DNA of 64,000 nucleotides from the NCBI RefSeq assembly GCF_018613155.1, contig NZ_JAGGQU010000034.1, positions 1-64,000 of the forward strand, written 5' to 3'. Below are positions 7,693 through 18,132 of this stretch, in pieces; position 1 is the first letter of the stretch; each line of letters begins with the position of its first letter. Source of the stretch: Bacillus sp. ISL-55. Lineage in GTDB: Bacteria; Bacillota; Bacilli; Bacillales; Cytobacillaceae. The translations under genes and the position numbers were made by a program. The notes under the pieces were generated by a model, which did no database searches, had not been told where the DNA came from, and worked only from the letters and a program-made list of their open reading frames with translations.

Positions 7693-7846
7693 CTGCTTTT
7701 ACCCTTTTTCTCCTTCTTCACCCATTTAGGGCAATGCAAGACTTCTGCTTTTACCCTTTTTCTCCTTCTCCACCCATTTTGGGCAATGCAGCGCCTTTCT
7801 TTTTACTCTTTTGACTCCATTGTCGCATTTCCGGACAATGCAGGCG
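7693..7846. repeat. Tandem repeat array, 52-bp period, three units
   Basis: Units start at 7693, 7745 and 7797. The first two share CTGCTTTTACCCTTTTTCTC and a CACCCATTT-GGGCAATGCA block almost perfectly; the third is degenerate. Non-coding. It fills most of the 349-base gap between the nuclease terminator and the next gene; otherwise I see only a weak A/T-rich promoter region at about 7860-7940. Confidence 0.8.
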
Positions 7847-7961
7847 TTCATCCTGCTTGTACACAGCCACCTCGAATTTAATTTTCCTTTAATTTACTAA
7901 CAAGGATATTGTGGACAACAGGGCAAGCTAAACGTGAATACAGATGAAGGGATGGATTTCT

Positions 7962-8654
7962 ATGTCTATGGAATGGTTCGATCGTGTCGTTGGAGAGTTG
8001 CAGGATCATCTTGAATCTATTTGTGAAAAGTATGATCAAGAAGGCCAGATGGCAGTTGAGAGAGGCTCGAAGCATCCAAGGATACAGTTCTTTGTGGATT
8101 ATGCTGATGGGGAAAGAGACTATTTCTATATTTTATATTTTGATCCGCATAATGAAGAATTCTATACGGAAACCATCGATGAGGATCTGGAGCAGCCCGC
8201 GCGTGTCATTCTTTCGGATATTGATGATATTGTCGATGCGGTTCATGAAGGTTTTCACGATTACATAAACGATGATGAGGACGATCTTGACGTCATTTAT
8301 GCAACGGAAGATGATGACACGGTTTATTATGAAGACGAAGGAATCGATGATGATGATGAGCTCTATGTGGCAGAGCTTATAGACGATGACGATATTCTTG
8401 AGGAAATCGATGTTGAGTGGGAAACACCTGAAGTTACGGCATTTATAAAAGAAGCTGAAGTCGAGGTTACCTACCAGTTCGGCCTTGTCGAGTCGACGGG
8501 CGACGGAGTCCTGCGCCGCATCAACCGGATCTGGACTGAGGATGAAGAAATGATTCGAGACGAAACGAACTTTATTTTCACAAAGGAAGAAGCTCCAACC
8601 ATCATCGCGATGATCGCAAGCCATATGGATTCAATGCAAGGATATGAGGATTAA
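7962..8654 (+). CDS. Hypothetical acidic protein, 230 aa
   Basis: Not recognised. The ATG at 7962 follows AAGGGATGG by six bases, so it is preferred to the ATG at 7944. Cytosolic, without signal or membrane segments. Three parts: an N-terminal domain (about 1-95) beginning MSMEWFDRVVGELQDHLES; a strongly acidic linker (about 100-150) rich in DDD and EDD runs; a C-terminal domain (about 155-230) with beta-strand-like EVEVTYQFGLVES and RRINRIWTEDEEMI. It occupies the site between ybaK and rpsI where B. subtilis has ybaJ, which it does not resemble. Acidic linkers suggest binding to basic partners such as ribosomal proteins, but this is conjecture. Confidence 0.75.
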   Translation: MSMEWFDRVVGELQDHLESICEKYDQEGQMAVERGSKHPRIQFFVDYADGERDYFYILYFDPHNEEFYTETIDEDLEQPARVILSDIDDIVDAVHEGFHDYINDDEDDLDVIYATEDDDTVYYEDEGIDDDDELYVAELIDDDDILEEIDVEWETPEVTAFIKEAEVEVTYQFGLVESTGDGVLRRINRIWTEDEEMIRDETNFIFTKEEAPTIIAMIASHMDSMQGYED

Positions 8655-8662
8655 AGAGTTTA

Positions 8663-8695
8663 GGCGGGGGCATAGAATGATGCCTCCGCCTTTTT
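8663..8695 (+). terminator. Terminator of the acidic-protein gene
   Basis: Stem GGCGGGGGCAT / ATGCCTCCGCC (11 bp, one G-U) with a six-base loop, then TTTTT. Confidence 0.9.
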
Positions 8696-8803
8696 AGGCT
8701 CGTTTCTTACTGCAATTTGCTATTCGGACAATAAAATACTTACGTTCATAGAGCAAACAACAATAATCGCGATCATAAACGACTGTTTTTAGCATACGAA
8801 AAA

Positions 8804-8916
8804 TTTTATTGGCGGTTTTCACAACTTTATTGGCGATTTCTTCATTTTATTGGCGATTTACAAATTTTATTGGCGAAAATCACCCACTTATTGGCGAAAA
8901 TCAAGATATATTGGCG
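8804..8916. repeat. Phased short repeat array, six copies of TTATTGGCG
   Basis: TTATTGGCG (last copy ATATTGGCG) begins at 8806, 8827, 8847, 8867, 8888 and 8908: intervals 21, 20, 20, 21, 20, mean 20.4 bp, about two helical turns. Each copy is embedded in T-rich then A-rich sequence. It lies in the spacer between two converging terminators. No open frame. Confidence 0.85.
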
Positions 8917-8974
8917 AACTGGAAATTCGGCGCGCTTTTTTCCAGTTGGAGATCCTCCTCCCCGCACCTCCCCC

Positions 8975-9009
8975 AAAAAAAAGACCCCCAACCAAAGGTT
9001 GAGAGTCTT
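8975..9009 (-). terminator. Terminator of rplM-rpsI
   Basis: Minus strand AAGACTCTCAACC-TTT-GGTTGGGGGTCTT (13 bp, two G-U pairs) followed by TTTTTT. Confidence 0.9.
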
Positions 9010-9024
9010 TCCGAAGCGTAAAGA

Positions 9025-9417
9025 TTAACGCTTTGAGAACTGAGGTGCACGACGAGCGCCTTTAAGACCGTATTTCTTACGTTCTTTCATACGAGCGTCA
9101 CGAGTCAGTAGTCCTGCACGCTTAAGTGTTGGACGGAATTCTGGGTCAGCTTGAAGTAACGCACGAGCGATACCGTGGCGGATTGCGCCAGCTTGACCAG
9201 TGTATCCACCGCCATTTACGTTTACAAGGATATCGTAGCTTCCTACAGTTTCAGTAGCCACAAGCGGCTGCTTAACTACTTCACGTAGAGCTGCAAATGG
9301 GATATAGTCTTCGATTTCACGATCATTGATTGTAATTTTTCCAGTGCCTGGTACTAAACGAACTCGCGCAACGGAGCTCTTACGACGACCGGTACCGATA
9401 TATTGAACCTGTGCCAA
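9025..9417 (-). CDS. rpsI: 30S ribosomal protein S9
   Basis: 130 aa, full length. Starts with TTG (AAGGAGG upstream), [20 protein letters not shown], and ends in the SKR tail that contacts P-site tRNA in the ribosome. Twenty bases downstream of rplM, last gene of the two-gene operon. Confidence 0.97.
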   Translation of the reverse strand: MAQVQYIGTGRRKSSVARVRLVPGTGKITINDREIEDYIPFAALREVVKQPLVATETVGSYDILVNVNGGGYTGQAGAIRHGIARALLQADPEFRPTLKRAGLLTRDARMKERKKYGLKGARRAPQFSKR

Positions 9418-9437
9418 GTTAATTACCTCCTTAATAA

Positions 9438-9875
9438 TTATCCGCGAAGTTCGTAAACTTCAGGTTGTTGTGCTTGATGTGGATGCTCGTTACCTGCATA
9501 TACATGAAGCTTTTTAAACATTTGGCGTCCAAGAGAGTTCTTTGGAAGCATGCCTTTGATTGCAAGTTCAAGCATCTTTTCAGCGTAGTTAGTACGCATT
9601 TCAAGAGCTGTTCTTTGCTTCAATCCACCTGGGTGCATTGTGTGGCGGTAGTAGATTTTGTCAGTCAATTTCTTACCAGTAAGTTCGATCTGAGAAGCAT
9701 TGATGATGATTACGTGATCACCAGTGTCAACATTTGGTGTGAAAGTTGGTTTATGTTTACCACGTAGAATAGCTGCAACTTCAGTTGAAAGGCGACCAAG
9801 AGTCTTGCCTGCAGCGTCAACTACGTACCATTTACGCTCGATATTGTTGGCATTTGCCATAAACGTTGTACGCAT
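9438..9875 (-). CDS. rplM: 50S ribosomal protein L13
   Basis: 145 aa, full length, [30 protein letters not shown]... with the family's HVIIIN and [11 protein letters not shown] segments. AGGAGG lies before the ATG. First gene of rplM-rpsI, preceded by a structured leader and a well-placed promoter. Confidence 0.97.
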   Translation of the reverse strand: MRTTFMANANNIERKWYVVDAAGKTLGRLSTEVAAILRGKHKPTFTPNVDTGDHVIIINASQIELTGKKLTDKIYYRHTMHPGGLKQRTALEMRTNYAEKMLELAIKGMLPKNSLGRQMFKKLHVYAGNEHPHQAQQPEVYELRG

Positions 9876-9980
9876 GAGTTTCCCTCCTAAATAGTCAAAA
9901 AAAAATCAAGTTCATTGTTGGTATATTTTCAAACACGATAAAGCTCTTCCGGGGCTGATCGTGGGTTTAAAATACATACA
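9876..9980 (-). promoter_or_regulatory. rplM leader (L13-leader type), candidate
   Basis: About 100 bases of untranslated leader with a hairpin CACGAT...ATCGTG (9934-9963) whose inner part AGCCCC-N-GAGCT extends the stem. Firmicute rplM mRNAs are known to carry an autoregulatory L13 leader; position and hairpin agree but I did not verify the consensus. Confidence 0.55.
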
Positions 9981-9986
9981 TATGAT

Positions 9987-10015
9987 ATCTTAACCTGTGG
10001 TTGAGAGATTGTCAA
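9987..10015 (-). promoter_or_regulatory. rplM-rpsI promoter (sigma-A)
   Basis: Minus strand TTGACA (10010-10015), 17-bp spacer, TAAGAT (9987-9992). Confidence 0.75.
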
Positions 10016-10050
10016 CACCAGGATTAGTTGTCATATCATTTTTTTAAAAT

Positions 10051-10815
10051 TTATTTTGGAATTGCTAAAACTTCTTCGTCATAAAAAACCTTCCACAGGT
10101 AGAGTCCGTGACCAGGGGCTGTCTTGCCGGCGAGAGTTCGGTCCTGGTCAGCAAGCAGCTGAGGCATGGTGTCAGCTGATCTCCTGCCTGTCCCTACCTC
10201 TAGCAATGTTCCTACAAGTATCCTAACCATATTGTACAGAAAGCCATCACCGACAAACCTGAATACCAGCAGCCCGTTCTCCTCGTAAAAATCGATTTCC
10301 TTCAACGTCCTGACCCGGTCTTCTACTTCTGTTTTAGCCGAGCAAAAACTAGTGAAGTCATGTGTCCCAAGCAGCAGGTTGCTAGCTTCCCTCATTGCGT
10401 CATGATCGAGTTCATACTGGAACTGGTAGGCATAGTTCCGCTGGAAAGGGTCACGATGCTTTGATAGCAGCAAGAAATAACGGTACTCCTTGCCGACTGC
10501 ATCAAAGCGTGCATGAAAATCCGGTTTCGCTATGTCTACTGAAAGAACGGCAATATCATCAGGCAGTAATGAATTAAGCGCTATTTGCCACCTGGCAGGC
10601 TCAATTTCAAGCGTTGTGTCAAAATGGATAACCTGGCCGAGGGCATGTACTCCTGCATCTGTACGGCCAGATGCATTGACCCTGGTGCTTGTACCCTTGT
10701 TCATCTTTTCCAGAACCTTTTCCAGCTCACCCTGGACAGTCCTTTTGCCAGGCTGCACCTGGTAGCCGGAAAAACCAGTGCCATCGTATGAAATTGTGCA
10801 TTTGATTCGCGGCAT
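10051..10815 (-). CDS. truA: tRNA pseudouridine(38-40) synthase TruA
   Basis: 254 aa from the ATG at 10813-10815, which has AAGAGGG eight bases upstream; an upstream open extension overlaps ecfT and is not used. Motif [12 protein letters not shown] carries catalytic Asp53. Modifies anticodon stem-loop uridines. Last gene of ecfA1-ecfA2-ecfT-truA, five bases after ecfT. Confidence 0.95.
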   Translation of the reverse strand: MPRIKCTISYDGTGFSGYQVQPGKRTVQGELEKVLEKMNKGTSTRVNASGRTDAGVHALGQVIHFDTTLEIEPARWQIALNSLLPDDIAVLSVDIAKPDFHARFDAVGKEYRYFLLLSKHRDPFQRNYAYQFQYELDHDAMREASNLLLGTHDFTSFCSAKTEVEDRVRTLKEIDFYEENGLLVFRFVGDGFLYNMVRILVGTLLEVGTGRRSADTMPQLLADQDRTLAGKTAPGHGLYLWKVFYDEEVLAIPK

Positions 10816-10820
10816 ATTGA

Positions 10821-11618
10821 TTACCCTCTTAAAACTATTAATAGAACCGTGACAGCAGCCAGGAACAGAATCATCATAGAGTCCGGCACACCCCATGTCA
10901 GCTGGCGATATTTAGTGCGTCCTTCGCCACCCTTGTAGCCTCGGGCTTCCATTGCGACTGCCAGTTCCTCAGCCCTCTTGAACGAACTGATGAACAACGG
11001 GATCAGCAATGGCACAATCGCTTTGATCCGGTCTTTGATGGGACCGCTGTTATACTCCACTCCCCTGGCAGTTTGAGCCTTCATGATTTTGTCGGTTTCC
11101 TGCATGAGTGTCGGAATGAATCTCAGGGAAATCGACATCATCAATGCCAGCTCATGGACAGGGAATTTTAATTTCTTTAATGGGTTCAGCAATGTCTCCA
11201 GGCCATCCGTGATTTCGATGGGCGTAGTCGTCAAGGTCAATAGTGACGTGATCAAAATAAGCAGCAGGAACCTCAGTGAAATGAAGATACCTTGCCTGAG
11301 ACCTTCTTCATATATTTTCAGCCACCCTAATTCAAAGATGACATCGCCTTCTTTTGTCATGAAGATGTGGAGCAGGAACGTAAAAATCACCAGAAAAAAT
11401 ACTGGCTTTAGCCCGCCATATAAGAACCTCAGCGGAATCCTCGACAATCCGACCATAATAAGTGTATAAGCAGCTAACACTCCGTACGTCAGCACATTGT
11501 TGGCGATAAATACGACAATCACGAAAAGGAATACGATGATCAGCTTGGAACGCGGATCCATCCGATGAAGGATAGAGTCTCCCGGCACATAACGTCCAAA
11601 AATCATTTTTTCCATCAT
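10821..11618 (-). CDS. ecfT: Energy-coupling factor transporter transmembrane protein EcfT
   Basis: 265 aa, five or six membrane segments, with coupling-helix signatures around ARGVEY and EARGY near residues 177 and 234. EcfT joins the two ATPases and a substrate-binding S component, importing vitamins or metal ions. The start ATGA overlaps the ecfA2 stop by 4 bp. AAGGGGG precedes it. No S component is encoded here, so this is the shared housekeeping module. Confidence 0.95.
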   Translation of the reverse strand: MMEKMIFGRYVPGDSILHRMDPRSKLIIVFLFVIVVFIANNVLTYGVLAAYTLIMVGLSRIPLRFLYGGLKPVFFLVIFTFLLHIFMTKEGDVIFELGWLKIYEEGLRQGIFISLRFLLLILITSLLTLTTTPIEITDGLETLLNPLKKLKFPVHELALMMSISLRFIPTLMQETDKIMKAQTARGVEYNSGPIKDRIKAIVPLLIPLFISSFKRAEELAVAMEARGYKGGEGRTKYRQLTWGVPDSMMILFLAAVTVLLIVLRG

Positions 11619-12484
11619 TTTGGACCGCCCCCTTCCATAAACTCTGCCACCATTTCGGCAAGTTCATCCTCGGAAAGGCTGATTTTACTGAACTTAGTAT
11701 TAAAGGCTTCTTCGATCTTCAACTGCAGGCCAACTACTTCCGGTACATCCAGTCCCAATTCCAATAAAGCCTTAGGATTCGAGAAAATCTGGTCAGGCGT
11801 CCCTTTTGTAAAAACTTTTCCCTGATGCATGACGACTATATCATCCGCATAGCGGGCAGCATCTTCCATGCTGTGTGTAACAAGTACAGTAGATAGATTT
11901 CTTTTTTTATGAAGTGAATAAAATAAGTCCATTATTTCTTTACGTCCGCGTGGATCCAGACCAGCAGTAGGCTCGTCCAATACAATGACCTCCGGCTCCA
12001 TTGCCAGCACTCCGGCAATGGCTACACGGCGCATTTGGCCGCCTGAAAGATCGAATGGTGATTTTTCAAGGATTTCTTCCGGTAAACCGACCAGATTGAT
12101 TGCGGTTCTTGCCCGTGCCTTCGCTTCTTTCTCTGTAACGCCAAAATTCATCGGGCCAAACATAATATCCTTTTCGACCGTCTCCTCGAATAACTGATGT
12201 TCCGGAAATTGAAAGACAATGCCCACCTTCTCGCGGACACCCTTTAAATTCTTCTCTTTGCGTCCAGCCTTGATTTCCCTGCTGCCAATCAAAACAGAGC
12301 CCTTTGTCGGCTTCAAAAGCGCATTCAAGTGCTGCAGCACAGTGGACTTGCCAGATCCTGTATGGCCAATAACAGCTATATACTTTCCTGAAGGGATATC
12401 GATGGATACATCTGTAATCGCGAGACGCTCGAATGGGGAATCTGCCTGGTAACGATATTCTACATTTTTGAGTGAGATGTCCAT
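11615..12484 (-). CDS. ecfA2: Energy-coupling factor ATPase EcfA2
   Basis: 289 aa ABC ATPase. Walker [10 protein letters not shown] (about 40-48), Q-loop FQFPEHQLF, signature [10 protein letters not shown], Walker [14 protein letters not shown] and switch His in LVTHSMED. Overlaps ecfA1 by 25 bp and ecfT by 4 bp, so the three are translationally coupled. Confidence 0.95.
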   Translation of the reverse strand: MDISLKNVEYRYQADSPFERLAITDVSIDIPSGKYIAVIGHTGSGKSTVLQHLNALLKPTKGSVLIGSREIKAGRKEKNLKGVREKVGIVFQFPEHQLFEETVEKDIMFGPMNFGVTEKEAKARARTAINLVGLPEEILEKSPFDLSGGQMRRVAIAGVLAMEPEVIVLDEPTAGLDPRGRKEIMDLFYSLHKKRNLSTVLVTHSMEDAARYADDIVVMHQGKVFTKGTPDQIFSNPKALLELGLDVPEVVGLQLKIEEAFNTKFSKISLSEDELAEMVAEFMEGGGPK

Positions 12485-13299
12485 AATTCCGTCACCAGCT
12501 CTTCTTCTGTCAAATATGATTTCGTAAGTGTAATTCCTTTTTCACGCATGATTTTGCTCATTTTTACAGGGAAGGGAATATCCAGGCCCAGCTTAACCAG
12601 CTCTTCATCCATTTCAAAAATTTCCTCGGGAGTTCCTTCACGGTATAGCTCCCCTTTGTTCATGACGATGATCCTGTCCGCTTTCGCAGCTTCTTCAAGA
12701 TCATGGGTTATCGAAATGACCGTAATGTTCTCACGATCCTTCAGCTCACGAACCGTTTGGATTACCTCTGCACGGCCTCTTGGATCGAGCATGGATGTTG
12801 CCTCATCCAGGATAATGATCGACGGCTGCAGTGCCAGGACACCAGCAATGGCAACACGCTGTTTTTGGCCGCCAGAAAGATGGTGCGGCTCTTGATTTAG
12901 AAAGGTTCCCATATTGACTTTATCAAGTGAAGTCTGCACGCGCTCTACCATTATTTCTCTAGGTATGCCGTGATTTTCCAGACCAAAAGCCACATCATCC
13001 CGAACCGTTGTTCCAACGAATTGGTTATCAGGATTTTGAAAAACCATTCCTACATTTTCTCTTACATCCCAAACAGAATCCTCTGACAAAGTGACTCCAC
13101 AAACCTCAATCAAACCTTGCTGCGGAAATTGCAGACCATTCAAAAGCTTTGCAAGCGTAGATTTGCCAGAACCGTTATGCCCGACAATCGCCAGCCACTC
13201 TCCTTCAAAAATATCAAAACTAATATTTTTTAACGCGGGAGTATCCTGCCCTTCATAACTGAAAGATACATTTTCTATTCTAACTAAGGGTTTGTTCAT
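12460..13299 (-). CDS. ecfA1: Energy-coupling factor ATPase EcfA1
   Basis: 279 aa ABC ATPase. Walker [11 protein letters not shown]-loop [10 protein letters not shown], signature [10 protein letters not shown], Walker [14 protein letters not shown], switch His in SITHDLEE. First gene of the ecf operon; GGAGGGCGG precedes ATG. Upstream lies a candidate structured RNA ending in a terminator 80 bases before the start codon. Confidence 0.95.
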   Translation of the reverse strand: MNKPLVRIENVSFSYEGQDTPALKNISFDIFEGEWLAIVGHNGSGKSTLAKLLNGLQFPQQGLIEVCGVTLSEDSVWDVRENVGMVFQNPDNQFVGTTVRDDVAFGLENHGIPREIMVERVQTSLDKVNMGTFLNQEPHHLSGGQKQRVAIAGVLALQPSIIILDEATSMLDPRGRAEVIQTVRELKDRENITVISITHDLEEAAKADRIIVMNKGELYREGTPEEIFEMDEELVKLGLDIPFPVKMSKIMREKGITLTKSYLTEEELVTELWTSHSKM

Positions 13300-13379
13300 T
13301 TCCGCCCTCCTCTCAACTCTTCTTAACTGGCTCTTCTCTTTGTTTTTACTTTTTTATAATATGAAAATTCTTTACATAT

Positions 13380-13640
13380 AAAAAAAGCCTGCACCTCTCC
13401 CCGGGCGGAAGCGATCCGCAACTGCAGGTCCTATAAGGACTGGGGAGAGGTACATGAGCTAGACGAGACAGGCAGAACAGCTCCGATTATAAATAGATGA
13501 AGCATCTATTCCTAACCGATTCAGGACAGTCCTGAAGTAACCGGCCGATGAGGCCAGTGAACTCATCTTTCCAAGTGGCCTGCTCATCATAACGCTCGTT
13601 TTGGCTTGTGCTGCTTTATTAGTTTTCGACAGAGGCGTTT
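13380..13640 (-). ncRNA. Candidate structured leader RNA / riboregulator upstream of ecfA1
   Basis: Fills the 422-base rplQ-ecfA1 gap. Hairpins read on the minus strand include ATAGATG-CTT-CATCTAT (13493-13509), CAGGA-CTG-TCCTG (13522-13534) and GGCC-TCATC-GGCC (13543-13555). At the 3' end CCTCTCCCC (13442-13450) pairs perfectly with GGGGAGAGG (13394-13402), while CCTGCA (13423-13428) pairs with TGCAGG (13388-13393), which abuts a U-run (13380-13386). The two pairings cross, so they are alternatives or a pseudoknot, as in attenuating riboswitches. It matches no class I can recall. A 43-codon frame (13459-13590) lacks a ribosome-binding site. Confidence 0.4.
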
Positions 13641-13646
13641 GACCTC

Positions 13647-13674
13647 AGTATAAGAAAAAAAGGGGATGAAACAA
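13647..13674 (-). promoter_or_regulatory. Promoter candidate for the RNA upstream of ecfA1
   Basis: Minus strand TTGTTT (13669-13674), 16-bp spacer, TATACT (13647-13652). It overlaps the rplQ terminator, so the RNA would start just after it. Confidence 0.4.
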
Positions 13675-13699
13675 GTTTGTATAAACTGTCCATCGCCCT
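13655..13699 (-). terminator. Terminator of rpoA-rplQ
   Basis: Minus strand AAGGGCGATG...CATCCCC with an inner AGTTT/AAACT stem, followed by TTTTTTT (13655-13661). Confidence 0.75.
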
Positions 13700-13721
13700 T
13701 GTTTGAGTGTGTTTAATGGTA

Positions 13722-14108
<387 letters not shown>

Positions 14109-14161
14109 TCATAAGCCGGCAGTGTAACGACTGTCAGCAAAATGGCCGGTCAATCAATAAC

Positions 14162-15109
14162 TCAGTCATCTTTGCGTAAGCCTAAGCCTAGCTCTTCTAG
14201 TTTTGCTTTTACTTCTTCTAGTGATTTTCTGCCTAGGTTGCGAACCTTCATCATATCTTCCTCTGTCTTATGAGCAAGCTCCTGGACAGTGTTGATACCG
14301 GCACGCTTTAAGCAGTTATATGAACGAACAGAAAGGTCAAGTTCTTCAATTGTCATTTCCAGAACTTTTTCTTTTTGGTCTTCTTCTTTCTCTACCATGA
14401 TCTCAGCGTTTTGAGCTTCGTCAGTCAAACCAACAAAAATGTTCAAGTGCTCAGTCAGGATCTTTGAACCTAGTGCAATAGCTTCCTTAGGACCAGTGCT
14501 GCCATCTGTCCATACGTCAAATACCAGCTTGTCAAAATTCGTCATTTGCCCTACACGAGTGTTTTCTACTTGATAAGATACGCGTGAAACCGGTGTATAG
14601 ATTGAGTCGATTGGAATGACACCGATCGGCTGGTCTTCCCGCTTGTTTTGGTCAGCAGGATTGTATCCGCGGCCTCTTCTTGCATTAAGGCGCATACGCA
14701 ATGAACCTTTGCTTGAAAGAGTAGCGATATGAAGATCCGGATTAAGGATTTCAACGTCACTATCATGCGTGATTGCAGCTGCAGTTACTGGACCCTCACC
14801 CTGTAAGTCGATTTCAAGTGTCTTCTCTTCATCAGAGTAGATTTTCAACGCTAATTTCTTAACGTTTAGAATGATTGATGTTACATCTTCCACGACGCCT
14901 TCAATTGTTGAGAACTCATGAAGTACTCCATCGATTTGAATCGATGTGACAGCTGCACCTGGGAGTGAGGATAATAGGATACGACGTAAGGAGTTACCCA
15001 AAGTTGTACCATATCCACGCTCAAGCGGTTCTACGACAAACTTGCCGTACTTGGCATCATCGCTGATCTCAACCGTTTCGATTTTTGGTTTTTCTATTTC
15101 GATCATCAA
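14162..15109 (-). CDS. rpoA: DNA-directed RNA polymerase subunit alpha
   Basis: 315 aa. N-terminal dimerisation domain (about 1-230) with [14 protein letters not shown], flexible linker, C-terminal domain (about 250-310) with the helix-hairpin-helix residues [18 protein letters not shown] that contact UP-element DNA and activators. ATG ATG start with GGAGGG eight bases upstream; either Met is possible. A spacer of 172 bases with its own promoter candidate separates it from rpsK. Confidence 0.97.
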   Translation of the reverse strand: MMIEIEKPKIETVEISDDAKYGKFVVEPLERGYGTTLGNSLRRILLSSLPGAAVTSIQIDGVLHEFSTIEGVVEDVTSIILNVKKLALKIYSDEEKTLEIDLQGEGPVTAAAITHDSDVEILNPDLHIATLSSKGSLRMRLNARRGRGYNPADQNKREDQPIGVIPIDSIYTPVSRVSYQVENTRVGQMTNFDKLVFDVWTDGSTGPKEAIALGSKILTEHLNIFVGLTDEAQNAEIMVEKEEDQKEKVLEMTIEELDLSVRSYNCLKRAGINTVQELAHKTEEDMMKVRNLGRKSLEEVKAKLEELGLGLRKDD

Positions 15110-15236
15110 ATATACCCTCCTTCAAAACGTCGAAACCCCGGCAGGTTCTTACCTTACCGAAATTCCCCCATGTATACGTTCCCGTTTGTGCACAACAACT
15201 GGATTAATAATTTCTGTATACCTAGAAAATATTTGT

Positions 15237-15265
15237 ATCATATCCCATTATAGACAGGACTACAA
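15237..15265 (-). promoter_or_regulatory. Internal promoter candidate for rpoA-rplQ
   Basis: Minus strand TTGTAG (15260-15265), 17-bp spacer, TATGAT (15237-15242), in the only large spacer between rpsM and rplQ. Confidence 0.5.
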
Positions 15266-15281
15266 ATTCTATACAGAAAAA

Positions 15282-15671
<390 letters not shown>

Positions 15672-15695
15672 TTAAATGTTACCCTCCTTTACGTA

Positions 15696-16061
15696 TTATT
15701 TTTTCTTGTTAGCTACAGTCTTACGTGGGCCTTTACGAGTACGTGCGTTGTTCTTCGTGTTTTGACCGCGAACAGGCAAGCCACGACGATGACGCAAGCC
15801 ACGGAATGAACCAATCTCCATTAGACGCTTGATGTTTAATGAGATTTCACGGCGAAGGTCTCCCTCAACCTTTAACTTGTCGATGATATCACGGATTTTG
15901 TTAAGTTCTTCTTCTGTAAGATCGCGAACGCGAGTGTCTTCAGAAACACCAGCTTCAGCTAGAACCTTCTCAGCAGTTGGTCTGCCGATTCCGTAAATGT
16001 ATGTTAAAGCAATAACTACACGCTTTTCACGTGGAATATCTACACCAGCAATACGTGCCAT
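15696..16061 (-). CDS. rpsM: 30S ribosomal protein S13
   Basis: 121 aa, full length: [35 protein letters not shown] and a basic C-terminal tail [11 protein letters not shown] that reaches the P-site tRNA. AGGAGG precedes ATG. Confidence 0.97.
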   Translation of the reverse strand: MARIAGVDIPREKRVVIALTYIYGIGRPTAEKVLAEAGVSEDTRVRDLTEEELNKIRDIIDKLKVEGDLRREISLNIKRLMEIGSFRGLRHRRGLPVRGQNTKNNARTRKGPRKTVANKKK

Positions 16062-16084
16062 CTAGATGCGCACCTCCTTTAATA

Positions 16085-16225
<141 letters not shown>

Positions 16226-16232
16226 TCACGGT

Positions 16233-16451
16233 TTATTTAAAGCGGTAAGTAATTCTTCCGCGAGTCAAATCATATGGAGAAAGCTCTACTGTTACTTTAT
16301 CTCCTGGCAGGATACGAATGAAGTGCATTCTTATTTTACCGGAAACATGAGCCAACACTGTATGACCATTCTCTAATTCTACCTTAAACATTGCATTAGG
16401 CAAAGTTTCTAATACTGTGCCTTCAATTTCAATTACATCATCTTTCGCCAT
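16233..16451 (-). CDS. infA: Translation initiation factor IF-1
   Basis: 72 aa, full length OB-fold: [39 protein letters not shown], ending [23 protein letters not shown] upstream of ATG. Separated from map by 227 bases. Confidence 0.97.
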   Translation of the reverse strand: MAKDDVIEIEGTVLETLPNAMFKVELENGHTVLAHVSGKIRMHFIRILPGDKVTVELSPYDLTRGRITYRFK

Positions 16452-16584
16452 AAACTGGTCTCCCTTCTTTATTCAAATCGTATTAAATCAAATACTCCGC
16501 GTTGACGGAATGTAGCTTCCTATTTGTGACACGTTCTAAGCAGCATGCAATTGAGAATATCATTGAGAAATACTCAACCTTATG

Positions 16585-16593
16585 ATTATATCA
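16585..16593 (-). promoter_or_regulatory. Extended -10 promoter candidate upstream of infA
   Basis: Minus strand TG-A-TATAAT with no good -35, in the 227-base map-infA spacer. A TTGAG...CTCAA inverted repeat lies just downstream. Apart from these I see nothing in this spacer; the small KOW-protein gene found here in B. subtilis is absent. Confidence 0.4.
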
Positions 16594-16678
16594 TAAAGCT
16601 GGCATCCCGTCCGCATAGAAATCACATTTCCGCCTATTTAAAGACTAAAAAACAGATCCAGACGGCCAATCACTGCAA

Positions 16679-17424
16679 TCAGGCTTTGGTTAATATCTCA
16701 AAACCAGTTTCTGTGATCGCGATTGTATGCTCAAAATGGGCACACATTTTACCGTCAACCGTTACAACAGTCCAATCATCGGCTAACGTATTAACATAGC
16801 GGCTTCCTGCGTTCACCATCGGTTCTATACATAGAACCATTCCAGGCTTCAGCCTAGGTCCTCGGTTAGGAGGTCCGTAATGAGGAATTTGCGGGTCCTC
16901 ATGCAATTCTTGCCCAATTCCATGGCCGACATACTCACGAACAATAGAAAAGCCTTCTGATTCCACATACGTTTGAATCGCATGGGAGATGTTCGAAAGA
17001 CGTTCTCCTGGCTTAGCTTCTTTCAAGCCTCTGAACAACGACTCTTCAGTCACGTCCAATAGACGCTGGGCTTCCTCATCTATCTTTCCTACCGGATAAG
17101 TCCAAGCAGAGTCCCCGTGGTATCCGTTGTACTTAGCTCCGATATCAATACTGATGATGTCACCTTCATTAAGAACCCGTTCGCCAGGTATCCCGTGAAC
17201 TAGTTCGTTATTGACTGATGCACAGATGCTGCCGCGAAAACCATTATAACCTTTAAAAGAAGGAGTTGCACCGCGTTTGAGGATAAAATCCTCTGCAATG
17301 GCATCCAGCTCTTTAGTTGTAATGCCAGGAGCAATATGCTTTTTCAACTCCTGGTGTGTCATCGCTACAATGCGACCTGCTTCTCGCATAATCTCTATTT
17401 CACGAGAGGTTTTACAAACGATCA

Positions 17425-17425
<1 letters not shown>
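16679..17425 (-). CDS. map: Methionine aminopeptidase, type I
   Basis: 248 aa. Removes N-terminal Met from new proteins. Metal-site residues visible: His77 (NNELVHGIP), Asp94 (SIDIGAKY), Asp105 (YHGDSAWT), His in EYVGHGIGQ, Glu in LCIEPM and Glu in HFEHTIAIT. The start ATG overlaps the adk stop by one base (TAATG). Confidence 0.96.
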
Positions 17426-18105
<680 letters not shown>

Positions 18106-18132
18106 TTAAGGGAACCAGGAGTCCCCTAAATC

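Noticed and set aside
7693-7846. Possible CRISPR array
   Set aside because: Repeats are contiguous with no constant repeat/unique spacer alternation and no cas genes; the same applies to 8804-8916 and 29048-29267.
16452-16678. Expected small KOW-protein gene between map and infA
   Set aside because: Both strands were read; no frame with the expected sequence is present, so I call the gene absent rather than short.
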